Shown: positions 1 to 7,640 of the stretch, in pieces | Position numbering within the stretch: the first letter of the stretch is position 1 | How the letters are laid out: every line of letters starts with the position of its first letter | Assembly (NCBI GenBank): GCA_938004315.1 | Contig: CALKWG010000240.1 | Location: 1-26,588 of the forward strand | Source of the DNA: an uncultured Spirochaetaceae bacterium | GTDB taxonomy: Bacteria > Spirochaetota > Spirochaetia > Treponematales > UBA12059 | DNA: 26,588 nucleotides | Direction of reading: 5' to 3' | Made by a program: the position numbers and the translations under genes | The notes under the pieces: generated by a model | The model's database searches: none | What the model was told of the DNA's origin: nothing | Seen by the model: only the letters and a program-made list of their open reading frames with translations

Positions 1-1186
1 GATCGTAACCGACCGATACTATATCTATGGCCGTCTCGCAGTATTCTTCGATGAAGGAGATATAGTCTTTGGCGGCCAAGGGCAGGTCCTCGTAGCGCTG
101 TACGTCGGCGAGCGATCGCTTCCAGCCCTTGAACCTCCGGAGAACCGGCTGGGCTTTGTCAAGCTCTGCAATCGATGTCGGGAAGTGCTCTATAATAGAC
201 CCATCTACTTTATACGCTACGCAGGCCTCAAATTCGTCTAAAGAATCATACACATCGAGGTGAGTTAAAATGAGGGAGTCGATGGAGTTGGCCAAGCAGG
301 CGTAGCGTAGGGATACGAGATCGAGGTAGCCGCAACGCCGCGGTCGGCCGGTGGTAACCCCGTACTCCCGGCCGGTGTCCCGGACGAACTGGCAGAGGGC
401 GGATTGCGAATCGGGGTCGAACTCGCTGGGGAAGGGGCCGTTGCCGACGCGGGTCGAGTAGGCCTTGAACACGCCCAGGACCTTATCGATGCGCCGCGGG
501 CCTATGCCGCCCTGGGCGGCCGCTCCGGCGGCGCACGACATGCCGCTTGAGACGAAGGGATAGCTGCCGGTGTCGATATCGAGGAGCGCGCCCTGGGCCC
601 CTTCGAAGAGCACGTAGCTATGGCGGTGCTTGGATAAGTAGTCGACGAGGTTCATCGCCATGGGTAGGAGCTTGGGCGCCCAGGCCGCCAGATACTCGCG
701 GTCGGCCGGCTCGAGGTTGGCCAGGCGCTCGGGATCGGCCAAGTCGGCCAGGCGCACGCCGTCGCGCGAGGCCTTGAGCGCGTAGCTCACGCCGATGCCG
801 CGTCCGGTCGTGCCTATGGGCTTAGCGCGGGCGGCCTCGGCCGCCTTGTCGAGCTCGCGGTAGCGCGGTAGGACGATATGGGCGCGGTCGCTCACGAGCA
901 CCCTGCCCTTCCAGTCGATGCCGCGCTCCTCGAGCATGGACAGCTCGGCGAACATGGCCTCGGGATCGATGACCATGCCGGTGCCGAGGACGACGGTCTT
1001 ATCCGGATAGAGGACCCCCGAGGGGATGAGGTGCAGGGCGAACTGCTCGCCGCCGCGCACGATGGTGTGGCCGGCGTTGGCGCCGCCGGAGAAGCGAACG
1101 ATGATTTGCGCCTCGGAGGCCAGGTAATCGACCATCTTGCCCTTGCCTTCGTCGCCCCACTGGGCCCCGATCAACACTAAGTTCAT
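1..1186 (-). CDS. purA: Adenylosuccinate synthetase (C-terminus cut by window edge)
   Basis: PurA joins IMP and aspartate using GTP to make adenylosuccinate, the first step from IMP to AMP, in the cytosol. The reading frame starts at the ATG at 1186 behind a GGAAGGA Shine-Dalgarno sequence. It is open to the left edge, giving 395 codons; the family is about 430 residues, so roughly 35 are missing. Visible motifs are QWGDEGKGK (residues 9-17, phosphate loop with catalytic Asp12), GGANAGHT with His40, TTGRGIG, FEGAQGALLDIDTG, TRVGNGPFP and TTGRPRRCGYLD. The guanine-recognition motif, normally TKLD, reads T-H-L-D, with His309 in place of Lys. It is the last gene of a purB-guaB-purA series, 32 bp after the guaB stop. 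Identity is secure from the motifs. Confidence 0.97.
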   Translation of the reverse strand, partial: MNLVLIGAQWGDEGKGKMVDYLASEAQIIVRFSGGANAGHTIVRGGEQFALHLIPSGVLYPDKTVVLGTGMVIDPEAMFAELSMLEERGIDWKGRVLVSDRAHIVLPRYRELDKAAEAARAKPIGTTGRGIGVSYALKASRDGVRLADLADPERLANLEPADREYLAAWAPKLLPMAMNLVDYLSKHRHSYVLFEGAQGALLDIDTGSYPFVSSGMSCAAGAAAQGGIGPRRIDKVLGVFKAYSTRVGNGPFPSEFDPDSQSALCQFVRDTGREYGVTTGRPRRCGYLDLVSLRYACLANSIDSLILTHLDVYDSLDEFEACVAYKVDGSIIEHFPTSIAELDKAQPVLRRFKGWKRSLADVQRYEDLPLAAKDYISFIEEYCETAIDIVSVGYD

Positions 1187-1218
1187 GCGTCCGTTCCTTC
1201 CGTATCGACTAGCGGCTA

Positions 1219-2664
1219 TCAGCCCCGCGAGTAGTTCGGGGCTTCCTGGGTGATGGAGACGTCGTGGGCGTGGCTTTCGCGGAGGCCCGCGCTGGAGATG
1301 CGAGCGAATTGTTTATACGCCCTGAGCGATTCTATATCCTTGCAGCCGGTATAGCCCATACCTTTTTGCAGGCCGGCGGTCAGCTGATGGAGGAAATCCT
1401 TGAGCTCGCCCTTGTATGGCACCCTGCCCTCTATGCCCTCGGGCACAGGGCTCTCGTCCTTGCTTATCTGATAGCGGTCGCCCGAGCCGGCCGCGATGGC
1501 GCCGAGCGAGCCCATGCCGCGGTATTCCTTGTAGATGCGGCCGTCGTACAGGATTTCGCGGCCCGGCGCCTCCTTGAGGCCGGCGAAGAGGTTGCCTATC
1601 ATCACCGTCGAGGCGCCGGCGCCGATGGCCTTGACCAGGTCGCCCGAATACTTGATGCCGCCGTCGGCGATCACCGGTACGCCCGACTTGTCGGCCTCTA
1701 AGGCGCAGTCGTAGACGGCGCTGAACTGGGCGACGCCGATGCCGGCGACTACGCGCGTGGTGCAGATGGAGCCCGGGCCGATGCCCACCTTGACCGCGTC
1801 GGCGCCGGCGTCGATGAGGCGCCGCGTGCCGGCGGCGGTGGCGACGTTGCCGCCTATCACGACGGCGCCGTAGCGCGACTTGATGGCCTTGACCGCGTCG
1901 ATCACGGGCTTGGAGTCGCCGTGGGCGGTGTCGAGCACGACGAAGTCGCAGCGCGCCCGCATAAGGAGGGGCACTCGGATGTCGAAGTCCTGGGGCGAGA
2001 CGGCGGCGCCGACGAGGAGCCGGCCCGACTTGTCCATGGCCGCCCGCGGGTAGCGCTCGTGCTTCTCCATATCCTTGACCGTGATAAGGCCGCGCAGGCG
2101 CCCCTGCCCGTCTACGACCGGCAGCTTCTCGATGCGGTTGGCGTCGAACTTGGCGCGCGCGCCCTGCGGCGTGGGCTCGCCGGTCTCGGCGACCACCTCG
2201 GCCGTCATAGCCTGGCTGACCAGGGCCTCGTCGTCGCGCCTGAAGCGCAGGTCGCGGCTGGTGATGATGCCGACGAGCCTGCCCTCGGGGCCGAGCACGG
2301 GGAGGCCCGAGACCTTGTGCCGCTCCATGAGGGCGCGCACGTCGCGCAACGTGCGGTCGGCCTCGACGGTCACCGGCGCCTCGATGATCCAATTGAGGTA
2401 GCGCTTGACCGACTCCACCTGGGCGGCCTGGGCCTCGGGCCGTAGGTTGCGGTGTATAACGCCGACGCCTCCGTGCAGGGCGAGGGCAATGGCCATGCGC
2501 TCCTCGGTCACCGTGTCCATGGCGGCGCTAACGACGGGGACGTTCAGGCGTATATCGCCGGCTAGCCGCGTCTCAAGCTTGGCATCCTTGGGCAGGATCT
2601 CGGAGTAGCCGGGCAGGAGAAGGACGTCGTCGTATGACAGGGTCTCGCGTATGTCCATGCTCAT
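1219..2664 (-). CDS. guaB: Inosine-5'-monophosphate dehydrogenase
   Basis: GuaB oxidises IMP to XMP with NAD+, the committed step to GMP. The 481-residue protein has usual full length. The N-terminal barrel part includes [11 protein letters not shown] (11-21). It is followed by two CBS domains at about 95-145 and 150-203, then the second barrel part with the catalytic loop [11 protein letters not shown] (Cys301), the phosphate-binding DGGI segment (334-337) and the flap [10 protein letters not shown] (381-390). The first ATG overlaps the purB stop by 4 bp (ATGA), indicating translational coupling. A second ATG two codons in, at 2658, lies at a better distance from the AGAGGG sequence upstream and may be the true start. 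It sits between purB and purA, so both exits from IMP are encoded together. Confidence 0.97.
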   Translation of the reverse strand: MSMDIRETLSYDDVLLLPGYSEILPKDAKLETRLAGDIRLNVPVVSAAMDTVTEERMAIALALHGGVGVIHRNLRPEAQAAQVESVKRYLNWIIEAPVTVEADRTLRDVRALMERHKVSGLPVLGPEGRLVGIITSRDLRFRRDDEALVSQAMTAEVVAETGEPTPQGARAKFDANRIEKLPVVDGQGRLRGLITVKDMEKHERYPRAAMDKSGRLLVGAAVSPQDFDIRVPLLMRARCDFVVLDTAHGDSKPVIDAVKAIKSRYGAVVIGGNVATAAGTRRLIDAGADAVKVGIGPGSICTTRVVAGIGVAQFSAVYDCALEADKSGVPVIADGGIKYSGDLVKAIGAGASTVMIGNLFAGLKEAPGREILYDGRIYKEYRGMGSLGAIAAGSGDRYQISKDESPVPEGIEGRVPYKGELKDFLHQLTAGLQKGMGYTGCKDIESLRAYKQFARISSAGLRESHAHDVSITQEAPNYSRG

Positions 2665-4100
2665 TTCCCTCTCTCGTCTTTCGTCAGGTATGAACGCGCC
2701 AGGGCGGCGTACTTTTGAGCGATTGACTTGGCCTTTTCGGCGGCGCGGCCGCGATAGGCCTCGGGCGAGGAGAAGAAGGCTTCGGCCTCGCCGTAGCCGA
2801 GTTCGCGGAGCTTAGCGCCGACCGCGGCGGCCGCCTCGGGCTCGGCGGCCAAGGCCCGGCCGAAGCTTACGCCCTCCGACTCGGCCTTGAGCGTTATGGA
2901 GCGGACGAGCTCGTGGGCGTCGGCGCGGCCGCCCTCCGCCAGGAGTATGTACGCGGGCTCGGCCAGCACCATACCGCCGCCCGAGCGCAGGTTTACCAGC
3001 ATGCGTTCGCGGTTCACGCCTAAGCCGCGCAGGACCGAGATCATGCGCTTGACGGCCGCCGAGAAACCGGCGAAATACTCGGCAACGAAGCGGCCGCTGG
3101 CGGAGTTCGTCAGGTCGCGCTGATGCTCCGATATCTGGTCCATGAAGAAGGTGACGACGCGCGGGGCGAAGGCCTTCCAGAGGCTCTTCACGTGCTCGGA
3201 ATTCCAGGGGTTGCGCTTCTGCGGCATGGTCGAGGAGCCTACTTGGCCGGCGCCGAAGCCTTCGCGCAGCTCGCCTATCTCAGAGCGCTGCAGGTTCCGT
3301 AGGTCGTCCGCCAGGTTGGCCACGACGCCGAAGGCCGTGTTGAGCTCGGTCAGGAGCCGTAGGAGATGCTCGGGCTCGACGAGCTGAGTCGAGTGCTCGC
3401 TGGGTTCCAGGCCCAGGAAGCCCAGGTACGAGCGCTCGATGGCCTCGGGGTCAGGATAGCTCATGGACAGGGCGTTGTATGAACCGGTCGCCCCCGCGAG
3501 CTTGCCGCGAAGGCCTCGGGCTCGCGCCTCGATCTCGGGCAGGCACTTAGCGAGGCGCGCGCAGTACTCGGCCATGGCGAAGCCGAAGGTAATGGGCACC
3601 GCGTGCTGGCCGTGGGTGCGACCGACCTGGGGCGTCTCGGCCTCTCGTTCGGCCAGGGCGCAGAGCTCAGCCACGAGCTCCGCTAGGAGCGGGAGCACGA
3701 TGTCCAGGGTCGCGTCGCGTAGGCGCGCCGCCTGGGCGGTATCCAGGATATCGACGCTGGTGGCGCCCAGGTGCACCAAGGGCGCGAGCTCCTCGGGCAC
3801 GTGGCGCTGGAGCACGTTGACCAGGGCGCGGATATTATGCCGCGTGGTCTCCTCCTCGGCGTAGACTTCCGCGGGATCGACGGCTAGCGCGGCGGCGTCC
3901 AGGGCGTCGAAGGCCGCCTGGGAGGCGCGGCCGCGGGCCGTAAGGTGGGCCTTCACGAGCGCGGCTTCCGCCTTGGCGCAATAACGCACGGCCGCGTCCT
4001 CGGAGACGTAGGCCGAGAGGCGGTCGAATAGCTCGCGGTTCGACGCCCAATACCGATGGTCGAGGGGGGAGATGTTCCTGAACATGTCGTGGGGGTGCAT
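2661..4100 (-). CDS. purB: Adenylosuccinate lyase
   Basis: PurB removes fumarate from SAICAR and from adenylosuccinate in purine synthesis. The 479-residue protein belongs to the fumarase/aspartase superfamily. It shows NISPLDHRYW near the N-terminus, TSVD (114-117), RTHGQHAVP with the general-acid His163, and the signature GSSTMPQKRNP (288-298) in the flexible catalytic-serine loop. The usual His-Asp pair of the family (as in E. coli, B. subtilis and human enzymes) reads His88-Asn89. No Shine-Dalgarno sequence precedes the ATG at 4100; a TATAAC box ends 5 nt before it, so the mRNA may be leaderless. An internal Met at residue 6 is an alternative start but also lacks a ribosome-binding site. 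First gene of the purB-guaB-purA unit, divergent from the downstream permease. Confidence 0.96.
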   Translation of the reverse strand: MHPHDMFRNISPLDHRYWASNRELFDRLSAYVSEDAAVRYCAKAEAALVKAHLTARGRASQAAFDALDAAALAVDPAEVYAEEETTRHNIRALVNVLQRHVPEELAPLVHLGATSVDILDTAQAARLRDATLDIVLPLLAELVAELCALAEREAETPQVGRTHGQHAVPITFGFAMAEYCARLAKCLPEIEARARGLRGKLAGATGSYNALSMSYPDPEAIERSYLGFLGLEPSEHSTQLVEPEHLLRLLTELNTAFGVVANLADDLRNLQRSEIGELREGFGAGQVGSSTMPQKRNPWNSEHVKSLWKAFAPRVVTFFMDQISEHQRDLTNSASGRFVAEYFAGFSAAVKRMISVLRGLGVNRERMLVNLRSGGGMVLAEPAYILLAEGGRADAHELVRSITLKAESEGVSFGRALAAEPEAAAAVGAKLRELGYGEAEAFFSSPEAYRGRAAEKAKSIAQKYAALARSYLTKDERGK

Positions 4101-4105
4101 GAGCG

Positions 4106-4135
4106 GTTATACAATGAAATCTAAGGCGGGGGCAA
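4106..4135 (-). promoter_or_regulatory. Predicted purB promoter, leaderless type
   Basis: On the minus strand TTGCCC (4130-4135) is followed after 18 bp by TATAAC (4106-4111). The -10 box ends 5 nt before the purB ATG, so transcription would begin at or next to the start codon. Read from sequence only. Confidence 0.5.
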
Positions 4136-4146
4136 GGCCTTTCGTG

Positions 4147-4152
4147 TATACT
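4147..4152 (+). promoter_or_regulatory. Predicted -10 box of the SLC13 permease gene, leaderless type
   Basis: TATACT lies exactly 6 nt before the ATG at 4159, placing the expected transcription start at or near the A of the start codon. No convincing -35 hexamer is visible at 16-18 bp. It shares the short divergent interval with the purB promoter. Confidence 0.45.
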
Positions 4153-4158
4153 CGGTCC

Positions 4159-6102
4159 ATGAACGGAATCGGATGGCAGAGCTACCTCGTCTTCGCCGTG
4201 ATAGCCGCGGCCTTCGGGCTCTTCGCCTGGGGGCGGATCAGGCACGACCTCGTCGCCCTGCTTAGCCTGGGGGCCCTGTCCGTGGCCGGCGTCGTACCGG
4301 CCGGCGAGGCCTTCTCGGGCTTCTCCAATCCGGCGGTCATCAGCGTCGCCGCCATCTTGATCGTCAGCCAAGGCCTACGGAGCTCCGGCTTCGTCGAGCT
4401 CCTCGGCTCGAAGTTGCAAGGGCTACGTAGCGGAACCGGCGTTCAGGTCGCCCTGCTCTCCGGCATCGTCTGCGTACTCTCGGGTTTTATGAACAACATC
4501 GGCGCGCTGGCCATCATCATGCCGGTCGGCATGCAGCTCTGCAGGAAATCCGGCAGGCCCCCTTCGGCCGTCCTCATGCCCATGGCCTTCGCCTCGCTCC
4601 TAGGCGGCATGACGACGCTCATAGGCACGCCGCCCAACATGCTCCTTTCGGCCTTCAGGGCCGAGCACGCCGGCTCCGGCTACGCCCTCCTGGACTTCGC
4701 GCCGGTCGGCGCCGGCCTCGCGGCGCTCGGCCTGGCGTTCCTGTCGCTCGTCGGCTGGCGCCTCTTACCGAGCAGGGACGGCCAGAAAGAAGAAGCGGAA
4801 GGCTTCAAAGCCGGCCGCTACCTGGCCGAGCTCGTCATCACCGAAGGCTCCCCGCTGGCCGGCCGGCGCGTCGTCGAGCTCAGGGACGAGCCCTTCGGGC
4901 TTATCGTCGTGAGCCTGATACCGCGATCCTCGCAGGCCATGCGACCGAAAGGCATGGCCGCCGTGCGCACCATGGCCGAGCGGCTTCCGGGCTTCGCCGG
5001 CCGCTTCTTCAAGTCCGCGGCGGCCAAACGCCCCCTGCCTAAGCCCACGGGCGACGAAACGCTCGCCGCCGGCGACACGATCGTAGCCGAGGGCCGGCCC
5101 GAGCGCATACGCGAGATTGTAGCCGACGGCGCGGCCGCGCTCTATGAAGACGGCGCGCCGACCTCTACCCAGCCGCCCCCGCCCCCCGTCGCCGATGGGA
5201 AGCCGGATAAGGCCTCGGCCGCGGGATCCGGCAAAGCCGACGAGGGGCTCGCCGTCATCGAGGCGGCCGTCCTACCCGACTCTACCCTGGTCAATAAGAG
5301 CGCCTCGGCGCTCGGCTTGAAGGAGCGCTACGGGCTCTCCGTGCTCGGGCTATCGCGGAGCGGCGCCAGGATCACGACGCGGCTCGAGCAGACCGCCATA
5401 CAAGCCGGCGACCTCCTCCTCCTACGCGGCGGGCCAGCCTCGCTCCTGGACGAGCGCGCGTCGGCGCTCGGCTGCCTGCCCTTGGGGCTACGGAGCCTCT
5501 CGCCACGCGATAGGCGTAAGGCCTACCTGGCCATAGCCCTCTTCGGCGGGGCCGCCGCCTTCGTCATGGCGGGTTTGGTCGCGGTGCAGATGGCCTTCGC
5601 CCTGGCGGCGGCGGCCATGGTCTTGGCCGGCGTCCTAGCGCCTAAGGACATGTATAAGGGCATCGACTGGCCCATCATCGTGCTCCTCGGCGCCATGCTG
5701 CCCGTAGGACAGGCCTTGGAGCGGACCGGCGGCGCCAAGCTCGTGAGCGACGCTATGCTGGCGGCCTCGCGGGGGCTCCCGGCCTGGGCCATCCTGGCCA
5801 TACTCTGTTCGACGACCATGCTCATGTCGGCGGTCATCAACAACGCCGCCACCGTGGTGCTCATGGCTCCCATCGGCCTGGGCCTGGCACGGGGCCTGGA
5901 CGCGAGCATGGATCCTTTCCTCATGGCCATCTGCGTCGGCGCATCGGCTAGCTTCCTTACGCCCGTCGCCCACCAGTCGAACGTGCTCGTCATGGGGCCC
6001 GGCGGCTACCGCTTCGGCGACTACCTGCGCCTGGGCTTGCCGCTCTCCGCCATCGTGGTCGGCGCGGCGGTACCGCTCCTATTGCTCGTCTGGCCCTTGT
6101 AG
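4159..6102 (+). CDS. SLC13/DASS-family permease with two RCK_C (TrkA_C) domains
   Basis: A 647-residue predicted inner-membrane transporter of the ion-transporter superfamily, probably coupling Na+ or H+ to anion movement; the substrate cannot be told from sequence. About five hydrophobic helices precede a cytosolic block at about 220-450, and more helices follow. The two inverted halves carry the expected hairpin motifs: MNNIGALAI with GGMTTLIGTPPN in the first, and INNAATVVLMAP with TPVAHQSN in the second. The cytosolic block holds two RCK_C-like domains (one ending near AAGDTIVAEGRPE, the other near QAGDLLLLRG) joined by a Pro-rich linker starting TSTQPPPPP. I chose the ATG at 4159 because the hydrophobic domain starts there and a -10-like box lies 6 nt upstream; earlier in-frame codons would add a hydrophilic leader running across the promoter. 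Convergent with the S51 gene. Confidence 0.85.
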   Translation: MNGIGWQSYLVFAVIAAAFGLFAWGRIRHDLVALLSLGALSVAGVVPAGEAFSGFSNPAVISVAAILIVSQGLRSSGFVELLGSKLQGLRSGTGVQVALLSGIVCVLSGFMNNIGALAIIMPVGMQLCRKSGRPPSAVLMPMAFASLLGGMTTLIGTPPNMLLSAFRAEHAGSGYALLDFAPVGAGLAALGLAFLSLVGWRLLPSRDGQKEEAEGFKAGRYLAELVITEGSPLAGRRVVELRDEPFGLIVVSLIPRSSQAMRPKGMAAVRTMAERLPGFAGRFFKSAAAKRPLPKPTGDETLAAGDTIVAEGRPERIREIVADGAAALYEDGAPTSTQPPPPPVADGKPDKASAAGSGKADEGLAVIEAAVLPDSTLVNKSASALGLKERYGLSVLGLSRSGARITTRLEQTAIQAGDLLLLRGGPASLLDERASALGCLPLGLRSLSPRDRRKAYLAIALFGGAAAFVMAGLVAVQMAFALAAAAMVLAGVLAPKDMYKGIDWPIIVLLGAMLPVGQALERTGGAKLVSDAMLAASRGLPAWAILAILCSTTMLMSAVINNAATVVLMAPIGLGLARGLDASMDPFLMAICVGASASFLTPVAHQSNVLVMGPGGYRFGDYLRLGLPLSAIVVGAAVPLLLLVWPL

Positions 6103-6115
6103 CCGCGCCGAGGGA

Positions 6116-6133
6116 GCGCCCGACCGCGGGCGC
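6116..6133. terminator. Hairpin between convergent genes, possible bidirectional terminator
   Basis: GCGCCCG and CGGGCGC form a perfect 7-bp stem with a 4-nt loop. It lies 14 nt after the permease stop and 20 nt before the S51 stop on the other strand. No T-run follows on either side, so termination strength is uncertain. A second small stem (CGCC-TAGA-GGCG, 6131-6142) overlaps it. Confidence 0.5.
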
Positions 6134-6152
6134 CTAGAGGCGGACTCGGGCG

Positions 6153-7580
6153 TCAAGGCGACGAGCTGTCCAAAAGGCCGTCGCGGACTCCGTAGTAGTG
6201 CGTCGGCGGAAGCGAGCGCGCGTCCTTCCAGAGCCCGTAATCGGCGCCGGCCTCGGCGCCTTTGAGCTCTATGGCGCGGACGGCGCGGCCCGGCCATTCG
6301 AGCGGACGGCCGGGAACGCAGCGGGCCGGGCTAGTCTCCGCCACGAAAAGCCAAGCGGATCCCGGGCCATAGACCAGGGCGCGGCCCGATGCATCTATCA
6401 CGAGGCAGGTATTCTCATCGACGCCTACGCCGAGAAGCCGACTTCGGGCGACCGCGCCGTCCTGGAGCAGGCGCGCCATGAACGCGATCAGCCGGCCCTC
6501 CCGCCGCCGTTCGCTAAAATGGGATTCGGTAATGACCCCTTCCATGCCTGGGAGCCGTAAGAATTGGATCTCGAGCGTCATCCACTCGTTGTAGGGGTCG
6601 CCCAAGGCCTCTTCGGCGGACAGGGAATGCTCGTGCATCGCCGAGTAGACGAACTGGCCGAGCACGGCTAGCCCGGCCGAGTTGCCGCCGAAGGGGACCC
6701 CGCGCCGGGCCGCTTCGTTCATGGCCTCGAGCGCGGCGCTGTCCTTCCACGAGGCCACGTAACGCGACTGGTCGCCGCCGTCTATGAGGATGGCGGAGGC
6801 TGCGGCGATGCGTCGCGCTACCTCGGGGGCCTCTGCCCTGCGCGGCGAGTTGAGGACGAACGAGGTCGTCGAAGCGACCTCGGGCAGCTCTATGAAGCGG
6901 CCGGCCTCGGCGGTGAGGAATATCTGGTCGCCCCCGGCGGCGTAGGCGCCGTGCAGGTCGCGCGCCGCCGGTACGATCGAAGAGCCGTGCAGGAACAGTC
7001 CGTAGCGTGGCGCGATCGCCGCTATGCCTGGCGTCCCGCTCGTTATCGTCGGGACTATTCCGTCGCTCATAGTCTCGACGCGGCGCCTCCGCTCGTACTC
7101 GGCCGCGTCGACGGGGCGCACGAAGAGCCTGAAGAAGCCGAGGCCGTCGGCCTTGCTCGTCTCGAAGCTCGCGCGGACCATGTCGTCCGCGGCCAGGAAC
7201 ACAATGCCGCCCGGATCGTCCGAGTAGTAGAAGCCGTCGTGCGTCCCGGCGTAGCCCTCGGCGCTCCGCCAATCGGGGCGCGTTAGGCTCGTCTTGGTCG
7301 ACGCGTCCTCGCCGCGCTCGGATTTACGGAATCGGTCATAGACGTCTATACGATACGGCGAGCCGACGACCAGCCCGCCTAGCTCGAAACGGACGGGCGA
7401 GCCCGGCCCCTCGAGGCGCGCCTCGAGCCAGAGCCCCTCGGTCGGCACGCGTATCGGGGCTTCAGCCGGCGCGGCGGCCGCTACGGCGGCGTCGCCGGGA
7501 AGCCGGGAACAAGAGCCTATCGAAACGGCGACCCATAGGGCGAGGCACGCCGCGTGAGGTCCTGAAGTCAATCTACGCAT
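6153..7580 (-). CDS. Cyanophycinase-like S51 peptidase, predicted lipoprotein
   Basis: Predicted exported serine hydrolase of family S51, whose members include cyanophycinase (cleaving beta-aspartyl-arginine units) and dipeptidase E. The ATG at 7580 follows a GAGGGGG ribosome-binding site and starts a signal sequence ending IGSC, a relaxed lipobox with Cys24. Residues about 45-160 form an extra N-terminal region I do not recognise. The S51 domain follows, with GGDQ (268-271), the nucleophile motif GGNSAG (Ser301), HFSERRREGRL (354-364) and GVGVDENT (384-391), all at the order seen in cyanophycinases. At 475 aa it is longer than cytosolic CphB and nearer to extracellular forms. It lies 60 bp after pgsW with its own possible promoter. 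The context of polyglutamate genes makes a gamma- or beta-linked polymer a plausible substrate, which is inference. Confidence 0.85.
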   Translation of the reverse strand: MRRLTSGPHAACLALWVAVSIGSCSRLPGDAAVAAAAPAEAPIRVPTEGLWLEARLEGPGSPVRFELGGLVVGSPYRIDVYDRFRKSERGEDASTKTSLTRPDWRSAEGYAGTHDGFYYSDDPGGIVFLAADDMVRASFETSKADGLGFFRLFVRPVDAAEYERRRRVETMSDGIVPTITSGTPGIAAIAPRYGLFLHGSSIVPAARDLHGAYAAGGDQIFLTAEAGRFIELPEVASTTSFVLNSPRRAEAPEVARRIAAASAILIDGGDQSRYVASWKDSAALEAMNEAARRGVPFGGNSAGLAVLGQFVYSAMHEHSLSAEEALGDPYNEWMTLEIQFLRLPGMEGVITESHFSERRREGRLIAFMARLLQDGAVARSRLLGVGVDENTCLVIDASGRALVYGPGSAWLFVAETSPARCVPGRPLEWPGRAVRAIELKGAEAGADYGLWKDARSLPPTHYYGVRDGLLDSSSP

Positions 7581-7597
7581 AGTCGCCCCCTCGACGC

Positions 7598-7625
7598 AGT
7601 ATAAACCCGAGCGCCTCCGAGGCAA
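7598..7625 (-). promoter_or_regulatory. Possible internal promoter for the S51 gene
   Basis: On the minus strand TTGCCT (7620-7625), 16 bp, then TATACT (7598-7603). Transcription would start about 10 nt before the ATG at 7580, leaving room for the GAGGGGG ribosome-binding site. This would let the hydrolase be made apart from the synthase genes. Confidence 0.4.
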
Positions 7626-7640
7626 ATGTACGTTATGGGA

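Noticed and set aside
1313..2392. Long 359-aa minus-strand frame inside guaB
   Set aside because: It is an off-frame shadow of guaB, with an Arg/Gly-rich product and no domain likeness; guaB motifs are clear in the true frame.
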